From contig NZ_WPIK01000008.1 in assembly GCF_009754915.1 (NCBI RefSeq), positions 164,420-228,419 on the forward strand: a stretch of DNA of 64,000 bases, written 5' to 3'. The stretch is from Mucilaginibacter arboris. Lineage in GTDB: Bacteria > Bacteroidota > Bacteroidia > Sphingobacteriales > Sphingobacteriaceae. The notes beneath the pieces were generated by a model. The model was not told where the DNA came from and ran no database searches. It worked only from the letters and a program-made list of their open reading frames with translations. The first letter of the stretch is position 1. Each line of letters starts with the position of its first letter. This document shows, one piece after another, positions 55,214 to 63,813 of this stretch. A program made the translations under genes and the position numbers.

Positions 55214-55435
55214 ATGGCAGAAATAAAAGTTTTGTTAGATGCGTATGGAATTATTTACGAAGCTAATAAAATACTTCCTTCTGATGAATTGAAAATAAAA
55301 TTTCTGGAAGCTTTAGCCGAACTGGAAGATAACAAGGCACATAAAGTTCATCAATTTCCAAAAACACGCCTGCATAAAGTGGTTGGTGTAAAACAAAGTA
55401 TTTACAGGGCTGATATTGATAAAATATCAGGCTAG
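55214..55435 (+). CDS. Candidate antitoxin paired with the 54848 gene
   Basis: A 73-residue protein: MAEIKVLLDAYGIIYEANKI, helical PSDELKIKFLEALAELEDNK, then a basic HQFPKTRLHKVVGVKQSIYRADIDKISG that could bind DNA or the toxin. It lies 6 nt after the partner and is surely cotranscribed. No known antitoxin domain seen. An in-frame remnant continues past its stop codon. Confidence 0.45.
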   Translation: MAEIKVLLDAYGIIYEANKILPSDELKIKFLEALAELEDNKAHKVHQFPKTRLHKVVGVKQSIYRADIDKISG

Positions 55436-55602
55436 AGAATACATGTTCAATACATAAATAAAGAATTGCACTTAAAAGATGTGATTAACGGACAATTGCA
55501 TGATGATGTGGTTCGGGTAATCCAATCAAAGAAAAACCGGTATTCCTGAATGTAATTATCGATGGCGTTGATTTTAATGCAGTAATTGGTTTTCAATATT
55601 AA
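55436..55602 (+). pseudogene. Frameshifted ORF remnant downstream of the candidate TA pair
   Basis: Immediately after the TAG at 55433 the same frame stays open (INKELHLKDVINGQLHDDVV); near 55516 the sense-like sequence moves to another frame (GNPIKEKPVFLNVIIDG, then VDFNAVIGFQY and stop at 55602). It looks like one decayed coding region with a single frameshift. Not recognised. Confidence 0.5.
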
Positions 55603-55614
55603 TAGACCTGCAAA

Positions 55615-56091
55615 GTGAAAAAAACATATTTCTTATCATTACTTCTTCTGATATTTTCGTGTACAAATAATAAAACAAAAGAGGAGGATAATACCAAAGC
55701 GGCAAATAGTATTAAAAAAGAGCAAGAAACAGTTGTTAAAGCAGACCCGAAAACATATTTAGTTGGAGATTGGAAAGAGCATTGGGGGATCGGAATGGAA
55801 ACCAACGTTAATTCTTCAGACCTATATAAAATTGTACTTGGCACAAACGGAAATTTGAGCATTACTTGTCCGGATAAAAAGAAGTTTGCAATAGACCAGG
55901 TATTATTTGATGGAAAAGAATTAAGTTTTAGAAAGCAAAACAAATCATACCCAAAAGGTAAGTTCTATGTTTATTACCGGTTGAAATTGCATGATGATTA
56001 TAATTGGATGGAAGGGCCAATCACCAATAATAAGAAACAGAAAGATTATGTGAAGTGGGAAAAGATAAATACTACAGAAGAAAAGAGATAG
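55615..56091 (+). CDS. Lipoprotein of unknown function
   Basis: A 158-residue lipoprotein starting at GTG 55615 (VKKTYFLSLLLLIFSC, cysteine at 16), then a charged linker (NNKTKEEDNTKAANSIKKEQE) and a beta-rich domain (YLVGDWKEHWGIGMETNVNSSDLYKIVLGTNGNLSIT...). The pattern resembles lipocalin-like or META-type small lipoproteins but is not assignable. Stand-alone. Confidence 0.65.
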   Translation: MKKTYFLSLLLLIFSCTNNKTKEEDNTKAANSIKKEQETVVKADPKTYLVGDWKEHWGIGMETNVNSSDLYKIVLGTNGNLSITCPDKKKFAIDQVLFDGKELSFRKQNKSYPKGKFYVYYRLKLHDDYNWMEGPITNNKKQKDYVKWEKINTTEEKR

Positions 56092-56218
56092 CTTGAGCTT
56101 TAAATATGCTCCAAAGATTTTTCTAAAACCTTATCTACAGATTTGATAACTACAAATATTCCTCGCTAAACATTTCATGATAAATCCGGTTTCCCTAAAA
56201 CGGATATCAGTGCTAACC

Positions 56219-56232
56219 ATGCTTCTTTTACC
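56219..56232 (-). repeat. Dispersed repeat upstream of an SDR gene
   Basis: ATGCTTCTTTTACC followed by ACATAAAA, as in the pair at 49413. It lies 45 nt before the SDR start. Confidence 0.75.
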
Positions 56233-56276
56233 ACATAAAATATAACTATCAATCCATTTCATTCTTTAAATCTATT

Positions 56277-57089
56277 ATGAATTTATCTATTGCAGGAAAA
56301 ACAGCCGTTATCACCGGAGGCGATTCTGGAATCGGACTGGAAACAGCCAAATTATTAGCTGCCGAAGGGGCAAACATTGTTTTATCAGATTTAAAACCGG
56401 ATGCACTGGAAAAGGCCGCAGAAGAAGTACGTAAACATGCGACGGGAAACAGCAAAGTAATTACGCTGACTGCAGATTTGGCAAAGAATGAATCTGTAAT
56501 CCAATTAGCTGATGCCGTTCAAAAACAATTTAACGGAGCAGATATGCTGGTGAATTGCGCAGGTGCACGCGGTGCAGCAGGTGATTTTTTAAAGCTGACA
56601 GACGACGACTGGTACGAAACCATTAATATTGATTTAATGGGTGCCGTGCGTGTTTGCCGCGCTTTTATTCCGCAGTTACAGCAAAAAGGATGGGGACGGA
56701 TTGTGTTGATTTCTTCAGAAAATGCTTATCAGCCTTATGAAGAAGAAAGCCCGTATAATGCTTGCAAAGCTGGAATTATCAACCTGAGCAAATGTTTATC
56801 CAGAGCTTATTCGAAAGATAAATTACTGATTAACTGTGTTTCGCCGGCATACATTCATACACCAATGACAGATGCGATGATGGAAGAACTGGCTAAAGAA
56901 CGCGGAACTTCGGTTGATGAAGCGGTAAAATGGTTTCTGCAAAATAAACGGCCAAATATAACAGAGCAACGCAGGGGAGAACCACACGAAGTTGCTGCTG
57001 TAATTGCTTTTTTATGTTCTGAACAGGCCAGTTTTGTTAACGGCAGTAATTACCGTGTTGATGGTGGTTCGGTAGAATCAGCTTTTTAG
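56277..57089 (+). CDS. Short-chain dehydrogenase/reductase
   Basis: A 270-residue classical SDR: cofactor motif TGGDSGIG near residue 14, NCAG, active-site serine in VLISSEN and YNACK. C-terminal YRVDGGSVESAF is usual. Probably NAD(P)-dependent oxidoreductase on a sugar or hydroxyacid; substrate unknown. Followed by a repeat-pair hairpin terminator, so transcribed alone. Confidence 0.88.
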   Translation: MNLSIAGKTAVITGGDSGIGLETAKLLAAEGANIVLSDLKPDALEKAAEEVRKHATGNSKVITLTADLAKNESVIQLADAVQKQFNGADMLVNCAGARGAAGDFLKLTDDDWYETINIDLMGAVRVCRAFIPQLQQKGWGRIVLISSENAYQPYEEESPYNACKAGIINLSKCLSRAYSKDKLLINCVSPAYIHTPMTDAMMEELAKERGTSVDEAVKWFLQNKRPNITEQRRGEPHEVAAVIAFLCSEQASFVNGSNYRVDGGSVESAF

Positions 57090-57093
57090 GTGA

Positions 57094-57135
57094 TAAAAGA
57101 AGCATCCGACTCTTGTTAGATGCTTCTTTTGTATA
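57094..57135 (+). terminator. Terminator made of two inverted dispersed repeats
   Basis: TAAAAGAAGCATC (57094-57106) and GATGCTTCTTTT (57119-57130) form a 12-bp stem with a 12-nt loop, followed by a T-rich tail, 5 nt after the SDR stop codon. Confidence 0.8.
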
Positions 57136-57241
57136 GTGCTTTTTAAGTTTTTAAAGAAATAAAATTATGTTGTAAAAACAGTATCAATAGAACACAAACA
57201 GGTTAATTTGATTTATCGCATATTTATCCTGTTTTGCAAAA

Positions 57242-57745
57242 TTATTCTGACGTACGTTTTAGTGCGTTGATAGATTCAATCATGTCTTTTTCAAGTGTTT
57301 TTTGAAAAGGTTTTTGGAACAACCACGCCAGGAATCCTTGCATGCTTTCACTTACTATAACTTTTGTTGATGATCCGTTCACTTCAACAAAACTCCATGT
57401 ATGAACTGCATAAATAGTGTAAACCGATCCGGTCCAGCCAAGTTGGCTATAAGGTTTAACAGTACGCAGGGTAGAATGAATGGTCATACCACTTGCTTTC
57501 CAATCAAAGGTTGTATTGGGTTTTAATACACCATTAAGCTTTGTTTGGCTAACATTAGGCAACCAATTATTCCAATCCTTAATGTTTGCCAGTACTGTCC
57601 AAACTTTTTTCGGACTTGCTTTTATAATTATTGTTTTGGTAGAATATATAGGCGCCTTTGGGTTTGCAGAATTTACCGATACTTCCGTGCAGCCAGTTAT
57701 AAACAACATGCCTGTTAATGCTGATAAAATTGATTTTTTGAACAT
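57242..57745 (-). CDS. SRPBCC-fold lipoprotein
   Basis: A 167-residue protein with lipoprotein signal (LTGMLFITGC, cysteine at 19) and a START/Bet v1-type domain: SPKKVWTVLANIKDWNNWLPNVSQTKLNG is the polyketide-cyclase-2 pattern. Binds an unknown hydrophobic ligand in the periplasm. The C-terminal part (LAWLFQKPFQKTLEKDMIESINALKR) is the closing helix of the fold. Upstream of a Crp-type regulator on the opposite side of a short gap, same strand. Confidence 0.85.
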   Translation of the reverse strand: MFKKSILSALTGMLFITGCTEVSVNSANPKAPIYSTKTIIIKASPKKVWTVLANIKDWNNWLPNVSQTKLNGVLKPNTTFDWKASGMTIHSTLRTVKPYSQLGWTGSVYTIYAVHTWSFVEVNGSSTKVIVSESMQGFLAWLFQKPFQKTLEKDMIESINALKRTSE

Positions 57746-57816
57746 TGCTTTACTTGATTTTTATAAATCAAAGTTCTAACCAAAATCAGCTTTTACTCTT
57801 GATAAAAATCAAGAAG

Positions 57817-58386
57817 TTATTCCAGTTTCTTTTTTCTCAAACGACTTAGGGTTTCTGGTGTCATGCCGAGCATGGAGGCAATATATTGTAGCGGAACTTG
57901 ATTAAATAATTCTTTCTGATTTTCAAAAAACAACTTGTATCTTTCTGCTGCTGTCATTGATAAAAGCATAAATATTCTATCTTCTAAAAATGTAAAGCAG
58001 CGTGCTATAAATAATTTTTCAAGTTGATGCCATTTTGGAATAAAGTTTCCAATCCGATTGTAATCATCAGTTTTAATAGTGTACAATTCACAGTCCGTTA
58101 AAGCTTGTATATTATATTTTGTTGGTTTATTGAACATGATTCCTGCAAGATCAGTAACGAAATATCCTTGAGTTGATATCCACTGCGTTACTTCTTTTTT
58201 TTCTGTTGCTACATACACCCTTATCAGCCCTGATTTATGAAAGCTTAGTTTATTGCAAATTTGGCCCGCCTTCAAAAAATAATCACCTTTATTTAAAGTA
58301 GTTAGTTGAAAGTAAGAGCTGATTTTGGAAATATCATCTAATGTTACTCCAAAATAAGAATGTATATATTGTTCAAGTACCGTCAT
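57817..58386 (-). CDS. Crp/Fnr-family transcriptional regulator
   Basis: A 189-residue protein: cyclic-nucleotide-binding-like barrel (about 20-115, LNKGDYFLKAGQICNKLSFHKSGLIRVYV) and a C-terminal helix-turn-helix (VPLQYIASMLGMTPETLSRLRKK). This short form is common in Bacteroidota. The ligand residues of true Crp are not obvious, and no iron-sulfur cysteines are seen. It lies 71 nt upstream of the SRPBCC lipoprotein gene on the same strand and may regulate it. Confidence 0.88.
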   Translation of the reverse strand: MTVLEQYIHSYFGVTLDDISKISSYFQLTTLNKGDYFLKAGQICNKLSFHKSGLIRVYVATEKKEVTQWISTQGYFVTDLAGIMFNKPTKYNIQALTDCELYTIKTDDYNRIGNFIPKWHQLEKLFIARCFTFLEDRIFMLLSMTAAERYKLFFENQKELFNQVPLQYIASMLGMTPETLSRLRKKKLE

Positions 58387-58521
58387 TAATGTTTGAATAA
58401 TTGCTGTTTAAGCATTCTGCTTAAATTGTATTAAACAATTATAATACTTCCTTTGGTACAAAAATAAGTTATGTTGGTATCAAACATATTAAAATGAATA
58501 ATAAAATCAGTTTTTATACGA

Positions 58522-58533
58522 TAAAAGAAGCAT
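58522..58533 (+). repeat. Dispersed repeat in the crp-SDR gap
   Basis: Exact TAAAAGAAGCAT in an AT-rich 250-bp gap that also carries a TAAAAACAGCATC variant near 58625. No gene seen in the gap. Confidence 0.75.
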
Positions 58534-58638
58534 TATAATTATTCAATCATTTTTTAAAATACAATTAGAATTTCTACAAAAACTACAAGCAGATCCAAGG
58601 AATAACTTCAATTAAACTTGTGCTAAAAACAGCATCAA

Positions 58639-59394
58639 CTAAAACCCAATCGAATTTCCGCCATCAACCGGCAAAACAACGCCGGTAACATATTTAGCAG
58701 CATCGGTAGCAAAATAATACACGGCTTCCGCTATATCGGCAGGTTCGCCTAATTTGCCCATAGGTGTGCGCGACATCACTTTGTTTTTTCTTTCCGGGTC
58801 ACTGTCCAATGCTTTTGCCGACATATTGGTGGCGATAAATCCAGGCGCTACACAATTTACACGGATGCCTTTTGGCGAAAGTTCAACGGCCATCGCTTTC
58901 GTCATGCCTTCAATGGCTGATTTTGCAGCCGTGTAAGAGATCACGTAAGGAATGCCATAACGTGCTGCCATCGAACTGATGTTGATGATGCTGCCGCTTC
59001 CTTTTTCCAGCATAAAACGGGTTACTTCACGGCTCATGGCAAAAACAGCAGTGGTATTGGTTTGGATGATGTTCTGGAAATCTTCATCCGTAACTTCCAT
59101 AAAATGTTTTTTCTGATTGATGCCGGCATTGTTCACCAGAATATCAATCTTGCCATGTTCATCAACAATTTCTTGTATCAATTGCGGAATACCTTTCAAA
59201 TCCTGTAAATTGTAAACTTTGTAAGTACACAATTCACCCAGGCTTTCAGCAACTTCTTTTAAGTTGTTTTCGTTCCTGCCGATGATAATGGTTTTGATAT
59301 TGCTCTGAACCAATTTTTTAGTAATAGCTAATCCAAGTCCGGATGCACCGCCGGTTACAATTGCAATTTTAGATGCTTCGTTTATGCTCATCAT
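58639..59394 (-). CDS. SDR oxidoreductase, probable sugar-acid reductase
   Basis: A 251-residue SDR: TGGASGLG near residue 14, NNAG, INISSMAARYGIPYVISYTAAK (S-Y-K triad) and LPVDGGNSIGF. It resembles gluconate-5-dehydrogenase/KduD-type enzymes. It lies 6 nt after a LacI regulator on the same strand, with GH39 and mannonate dehydratase divergently transcribed, so reduction of fructuronate to mannonate (UxuB role) is a reasonable inference. Either of two adjacent ATGs may start it. Confidence 0.85.
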   Translation of the reverse strand: MMSINEASKIAIVTGGASGLGLAITKKLVQSNIKTIIIGRNENNLKEVAESLGELCTYKVYNLQDLKGIPQLIQEIVDEHGKIDILVNNAGINQKKHFMEVTDEDFQNIIQTNTTAVFAMSREVTRFMLEKGSGSIINISSMAARYGIPYVISYTAAKSAIEGMTKAMAVELSPKGIRVNCVAPGFIATNMSAKALDSDPERKNKVMSRTPMGKLGEPADIAEAVYYFATDAAKYVTGVVLPVDGGNSIGF

Positions 59395-59400
59395 TTGTGT

Positions 59401-60435
59401 TTATCTTTTATTTCTGACCGAGGATTCCCGGATAATTAATTCTGATCTTAATATAATACTATGGGTAGTTTTGGTATTCAATTGGTTGGTCAGGTTTCCA
59501 ATTAGAACGCGTGCAGCAACGCCGCCCATTTCGTAGCCTTTGTAATTTACGGTAGTTAAATTGGGTTCAATTACACAACACATCGGGTCGTTGTTAAAAC
59601 CTGCAAAAGCAATATCAGCAGGTATTTTGATGCCTTGTTTTTTCATTTCTAACATACAACCTATGGCACAAGAATCATTTGCAGCGAATACCGCATCCGG
59701 CCGTACATGCATATTAAGAATTTGTTTTGCCGCATCTGCGCCATCTGCAGAACTTAGGCTGTTGATCAAAACCAAATCCTCATCAAACGCCAATTGGTGG
59801 TCTGCCAATGCCTGTTTGTATCCTTTAAACCGTTCGGCATATACGTTCCGTAATTGGTTACCTGTTAAATGGACAATTTTTTTACAACCCTGTTCAATCA
59901 AATGGGTAGTTACTTCGTACGCAGCTTTGTAATTATCAATAAAAATGGTTGGATATTCGGCATGTTCAAAAATCCGGTCGAAAAAAATAACCGGTATGCC
60001 ACGGTTAATAAAAGGTTTAAAATGCTCAATATCTTTTGTATCGTAAGCCAAAGAAACCAGCAAGCCATCCACACGGTTATTAAACATTGCCCTGGCATTG
60101 CTAACCTCTTTTTTTACCGTTTCTAACGACTGGCTGATGATGAGGTTATAATTTGCTTCGTTAACCACCTGTTCCATGCCTGCAATCACGTCAGACATAA
60201 AACTGCTGTTTAGCCTGGGCACAATAACACCGATAATATTGCTGCTTTTTTTGCGGAGGTTACTGGCAAAAGCATTTGAGCGATAACCCATCTCGTGCGC
60301 CGCATCAGTAATTTTTTTCTTGGTGTTTTTATTAACACCCGGATGGTCTTTTAAACCACGGCTAACGGTAGCGGCAGAAATATTTAATTTTTTGGCAATA
60401 TCATAGATGGTGATCTCTTTTTCCGGTTCGCTCAT
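59401..60435 (-). CDS. LacI-family transcriptional regulator
   Basis: A 344-residue repressor: N-terminal LacI helix-turn-helix (TIYDIAKKLNISAATVSRGLKDHPGVN) and periplasmic-binding-protein-like sensor domain (IGVIVPRLNSSF...). It is upstream of and cotranscribed with the SDR. A perfect LacI-type operator lies at 60561-60580, between this gene and GH39. Likely effector: an aldonate/hexuronate derivative, by context only. Confidence 0.92.
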   Translation of the reverse strand: MSEPEKEITIYDIAKKLNISAATVSRGLKDHPGVNKNTKKKITDAAHEMGYRSNAFASNLRKKSSNIIGVIVPRLNSSFMSDVIAGMEQVVNEANYNLIISQSLETVKKEVSNARAMFNNRVDGLLVSLAYDTKDIEHFKPFINRGIPVIFFDRIFEHAEYPTIFIDNYKAAYEVTTHLIEQGCKKIVHLTGNQLRNVYAERFKGYKQALADHQLAFDEDLVLINSLSSADGADAAKQILNMHVRPDAVFAANDSCAIGCMLEMKKQGIKIPADIAFAGFNNDPMCCVIEPNLTTVNYKGYEMGGVAARVLIGNLTNQLNTKTTHSIILRSELIIRESSVRNKR

Positions 60436-60560
60436 TTTTATCTGCTATTAGCAACAGCTTTGCAACAAGTTGTATTTGTCAGGGTTATTTAAAGTATTTA
60501 TAATTGCTGTTCATTATTAGGGTTGAACTTAAAATCAGGATAAATATAGTTATTTTAATC

Positions 60561-60580
60561 TTTTGCAACCGATTGCAAAA
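60561..60580. promoter_or_regulatory. LacI-family operator palindrome
   Basis: TTTTGCAACCGATTGCAAAA contains TGCAACCGATTGCA, fitting the LacI-family consensus TGnAAnCGnTTnCA. It is located 126 bp upstream of the lacI gene and 147 bp before the GH39 ATG, so it may control both directions. Confidence 0.8.
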
Positions 60581-60625
60581 ATATATTTTTAGGTTTACTT
60601 CAAGTACGGAGAATCCATTTAAATT

Positions 60626-60633
60626 TACTTTTG
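60626..60633 (+). promoter_or_regulatory. Candidate -7 box for GH39
   Basis: TACTTTTG matches TAnnTTTG, 93 nt upstream of the GH39 ATG and 45 bp after the operator centre. No -33 element seen. Confidence 0.4.
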
Positions 60634-60677
60634 AACTGTTTTTTACGCAACACCTGGAGTTGATGGATTTAGGCCGG

Positions 60678-60689
60678 TAAAAGAAGCAT
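60678..60689 (+). repeat. Dispersed repeat in the GH39 leader
   Basis: GGCCGGTAAAAGAAGCATG followed by CTGTTTTTACCGG; the outer CCGGTAAAA/TTTTACCGG halves form a hairpin. An in-frame ATG (60688) arises from the core but lies 39 nt before the better GH39 start. Confidence 0.8.
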
Positions 60690-60726
60690 GCTGTTTTTAC
60701 CGGTGTTTTTTATGTATGATAAACCT

Positions 60727-62292
60727 ATGAAAATATTTTTATTGATTTTAAGCCTTATTTTCCCGCAACTGCTTTTGGCACAACAACCTGCAACCCGTTT
60801 AATTGCCCTTGATGCCGGCCTGGTAAAAGGAAAACTGGACCGCAGTTATAATTTTTGTGTGGGCGCAGGAAGGGCAAATGAAGGTTTACGTGCCGACTGG
60901 CAGCGGCAATTGCGGCAAACCAAACAGGAACTGGGTTTCCGTTACATCCGTTTTCATGGATTGCTGACTAACGATATGGGCGTTTACCAGGAAGATAAAA
61001 AAGGAAATCCAATTTATAACTGGCAATATTTGGATGAATTGTTTGATTTCCTGCAAAGTATCAACATAAAGCCTTTTGTAGAATTAGGTTTTATGCCGAA
61101 TGCTTTGGCAAGCGGTAACAAAACGGTTTTTTGGTGGAAGGGAAATATTACCCCGCCAAAAGATTACCAGAAATGGAACGGTCTGATCAAGAACCTGCTT
61201 TTACACTGGAAGCAGCGTTATGGCGAAACGGAAGTAAAAACCTGGTATTTTGAAGTTTGGAACGAACCGAATTTAAAGGATCTCTTTTTCAGCGGAAACC
61301 AGGAAGATTATTTTAAATTGTATCAGGAAACAGCAAAAACCATCAAAGCAGTTTCCAAAGATTTTAAAGTTGGCGGGCCGGCAACGGCAGGAAACGCCTG
61401 GATACCGGAGTTTATCAATTTTTGCGTGGTAAAAGAAGTACCGGTAGATTTTATCAGCACGCATACTTATGGCGTTAAACAAGGTTTTTTAGATCAAACC
61501 GGCGATGTTGGAACAATTGTTAGTCAGGATAAAAACGCTGTTTCTTCTGATATGATCCATACTAAAGAAATCATACAAAAATCAGCTTTGCCAAACCTGG
61601 AATTGCATTATACGGAATGGAGTTCTTCCTACACGCCAACCGACCCCATCCATGACAATTACCAGGAAGCTGCTTATATTTTGGATAAGATAAAAAAAGC
61701 ATCCGCATCGGTCAACTCCATGTCGTACTGGACTTTTACTGATATTTTTGAAGAATTAGGCCCGCGGATGACACCTTTTCACGGTGGTTTTGGTTTGATG
61801 AACTATCAGGATATTAAAAAGCCTGCGTATTATGCTTATCAGTATCTGAACCAGTTGGGCGACCAGGAATTGGTTAACAACGATGCAAGTTCAATTGCAA
61901 CTAAATCCAAGAACGGAAACTTGCAATTGCTGCTCTGGGATTTTACCATTACGCATCCCGGAGATTCTGTAAACGATCAGGTTTATTTTAAACGGGACCT
62001 TCCTGCAAAAACCATTGCTCCGGCCCAAATCAGCATCAGGCATTTAGCTGCCGGAAAATATCAAATCCAATTGTACAAAACCGGTTACCGCAGCAATGAT
62101 GCGTATGCTTCTTTTATCGGCCTAAAATCTCCACCACAATTAACGCGCGAACAAGTAACCCAGATCAAAAAGCAGAACGATAACCGCCCAATTTCTACCG
62201 TTACGGTTCAGGTTAAAGCTGATGGAAAACTGGAAAAAGAATTACCGATGCGGGAAAATGACGTGCTTCTTTTATCAGTAAAAAAAATGTAG
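60727..62292 (+). CDS. Glycoside hydrolase family 39 (beta-xylosidase-like)
   Basis: 521 residues from the ATG at 60727, which gives a clean signal peptide (MKIFLLILSLIFPQLLLAQQ). The 60688 ATG would add 13 residues derived from repeat DNA. The TIM barrel shows acid/base E180 (EVWNEPNL) and nucleophile E297 (HYTEWSS). C-terminal beta-sandwich. A repeat copy at 62105-62118 encodes YASFIG, and another (GTGCTTCTTTTATCA, 62263) the last residues. Followed 33 nt later by uxuA. Confidence 0.9.
   Translation: MKIFLLILSLIFPQLLLAQQPATRLIALDAGLVKGKLDRSYNFCVGAGRANEGLRADWQRQLRQTKQELGFRYIRFHGLLTNDMGVYQEDKKGNPIYNWQYLDELFDFLQSINIKPFVELGFMPNALASGNKTVFWWKGNITPPKDYQKWNGLIKNLLLHWKQRYGETEVKTWYFEVWNEPNLKDLFFSGNQEDYFKLYQETAKTIKAVSKDFKVGGPATAGNAWIPEFINFCVVKEVPVDFISTHTYGVKQGFLDQTGDVGTIVSQDKNAVSSDMIHTKEIIQKSALPNLELHYTEWSSSYTPTDPIHDNYQEAAYILDKIKKASASVNSMSYWTFTDIFEELGPRMTPFHGGFGLMNYQDIKKPAYYAYQYLNQLGDQELVNNDASSIATKSKNGNLQLLLWDFTITHPGDSVNDQVYFKRDLPAKTIAPAQISIRHLAAGKYQIQLYKTGYRSNDAYASFIGLKSPPQLTREQVTQIKKQNDNRPISTVTVQVKADGKLEKELPMRENDVLLLSVKKM
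62105..62128 (-). repeat. Extended dispersed repeat within GH39
   Basis: ATGCTTCTTTTATCGGCCTAAAA followed by TC, matching intergenic copies (e.g. 40390: ...ATCAACCTAAAATT) over more than 20 bp. In frame, reading YASFIGLKS, in the C-terminal domain. Confidence 0.7.
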
Positions 62293-62325
62293 TAATTATG
62301 CCGAACTTTATAATCACCTAAAAAT

Positions 62326-63513
62326 ATGACCGCTAATTTAGAACAAACCTTTCGTTGGTTTGGCCCTTCGGATGCTGTTACGCTGGCTGCCATCCGTCAA
62401 ACCGGTGCAACCGGAATTGTTAATGCTTTGCACCACATTCCGGCAGGCGAGGAGTGGAGTGCCGACGAGATCAGAAAAAGAAAGAAAATAATTGAAGATG
62501 CCGGTTTAAGATGGTCTGTGGTAGAAAGTGTGAACATCCACGAAAGCATTAAAACTGCTTCAACTGAACGGGATAAATACATCGAAAAATACATCACTTC
62601 CCTGAAAAACCTGGCCGCCGAAAATATCAAAATTGTTTGCTACAATTTTATGCCTGTGCTGGATTGGACGCGCACCAATTTAGATTTTCGTTTGCCAAAC
62701 AATGCATCCGCTTTGCGTTATCATGCACCGGCCGTTGCTGCTTTTGATTTGTATATTTTAGAGCGGGAAGATGCTTTTAAAGAGTTTTCTCCGGAGCAAC
62801 AGCAGGCAGCAAAAACTTATCTGGACAGTATTGACGAGGCGGAAAAAAGTAAACTAATCAACAATGTTTTGGCAGGATTGCCCGGAACAGACGAAGTTTT
62901 TACGATAGCAGAGTTCAGGGAACATCTGAAAAAATATGCCCAGACAGATGCCAAAGCTTTGAAAGAAAATTTAGCTTATTTTTTAAAAGCGATTATTCCG
63001 GCGGCAGAAGAACTGGGCGTTAAAATGTGTATCCACCCGGATGACCCACCGTTCCCGATTTTAGGTTTGCCACGCGTGGTTTCTACTGAGCAGGATTTGA
63101 AAGATCTGGTTGATGCCGCACCTTCGCCAAGCAACGGGTTAACTTTTTGTACCGGTTCTTTAGGTGCAAGAGGCGATAATGACCTGCCCGGAATGGTAGA
63201 AAGATTAGGCCAGCACATCCATTTTTTGCACTTAAGGAACGTACAGCGCGAAGCAGACGGCAGTTTTTATGAAGCCGACCATTTGGGCGGAAGTACAGAC
63301 ATGTACGCGGTAATGAAAAACATTATCCTGGAACAAAAGAAACGGGAGGCGGCTGGAAGAGAGGATATTGCCATCCCGATGCGCCCCGATCATGGCCATA
63401 AAATCCTGGATGATTTTAATTACAATACTTATCCCGGTTATTCTGTTTCCGGAAGGATGAAAGGATTGGCCGAATTGAGAGGCTTAGAATTAGGCATTAA
63501 AAGAAGCATGTAA
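62326..63513 (+). CDS. uxuA: Mannonate dehydratase
   Basis: A 395-residue xylose-isomerase-like-fold enzyme converting D-mannonate to 2-keto-3-deoxygluconate in hexuronate breakdown. LEQTFRWFGPSDAVTL, YNFMPVLDWTRTNL and MCIHPDDPPFPILGLPRVVST are family-specific, with metal ligands in the H-P-D-D region and RPDHGH. Same strand as GH39, 33 nt after it, so probably one transcript under LacI control. The last four residues (KRSM) come from a repeat copy at 63498-63509. Confidence 0.95.
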   Translation: MTANLEQTFRWFGPSDAVTLAAIRQTGATGIVNALHHIPAGEEWSADEIRKRKKIIEDAGLRWSVVESVNIHESIKTASTERDKYIEKYITSLKNLAAENIKIVCYNFMPVLDWTRTNLDFRLPNNASALRYHAPAVAAFDLYILEREDAFKEFSPEQQQAAKTYLDSIDEAEKSKLINNVLAGLPGTDEVFTIAEFREHLKKYAQTDAKALKENLAYFLKAIIPAAEELGVKMCIHPDDPPFPILGLPRVVSTEQDLKDLVDAAPSPSNGLTFCTGSLGARGDNDLPGMVERLGQHIHFLHLRNVQREADGSFYEADHLGGSTDMYAVMKNIILEQKKREAAGREDIAIPMRPDHGHKILDDFNYNTYPGYSVSGRMKGLAELRGLELGIKRSM

Positions 63514-63520
63514 AAAAGAA

Positions 63521-63547
63521 ATGCCGGAAAAATTTTCCGGCATTTTA
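63521..63547 (+). terminator. Terminator after uxuA
   Basis: ATGCCGGAAAA and TTTTCCGGCAT, perfect 11-bp arms separated by one base, followed by TTTAAAT; 8 nt after the uxuA stop. Confidence 0.8.
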
Positions 63548-63570
63548 AATAATAATTTTAAGTAACACTA

Positions 63571-63703
63571 TTGAAGTTTGGACAATTATAAATTATATTT
63601 GTATTAGAATTTAAGACAGGATAATACTCTGGGAAGCCATAAAAAGCAGGACAAAAATCTGGTCAGTCTTACTAAGAAAAACCTCTTAATTGAGGTTTTT
63701 CTT
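63571..63703 (+). ncRNA. Candidate small RNA (promoter plus terminator, no ORF)
   Basis: A complete Bacteroidota-type promoter, TTG (63571-63573), 20-nt spacer, TATATTTG (63594-63601), is followed about 70 nt later by a 12-bp hairpin AAGAAAAACCTC/GAGGTTTTTCTT (63674-63703) of terminator shape. No reading frame of note lies between, so a transcript of about 95 nt from near 63608 is predicted. Confidence 0.5.
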
Positions 63704-63813
63704 GTTTATGAAGCTTTTGATTGATCAAATTAACCTTCTTTAATATGTTGTTTACCGATATTCCATGTACTCAGGCCCCAGTCCAAGCATTTTCTTGTAA
63801 TCCTTGTATCCAA

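Noticed and set aside
60688..60726. GH39 start at 60688
   Set aside because: The ATG is part of a dispersed repeat; the ATG at 60727 gives a normal signal peptide. Kept as an alternative only.
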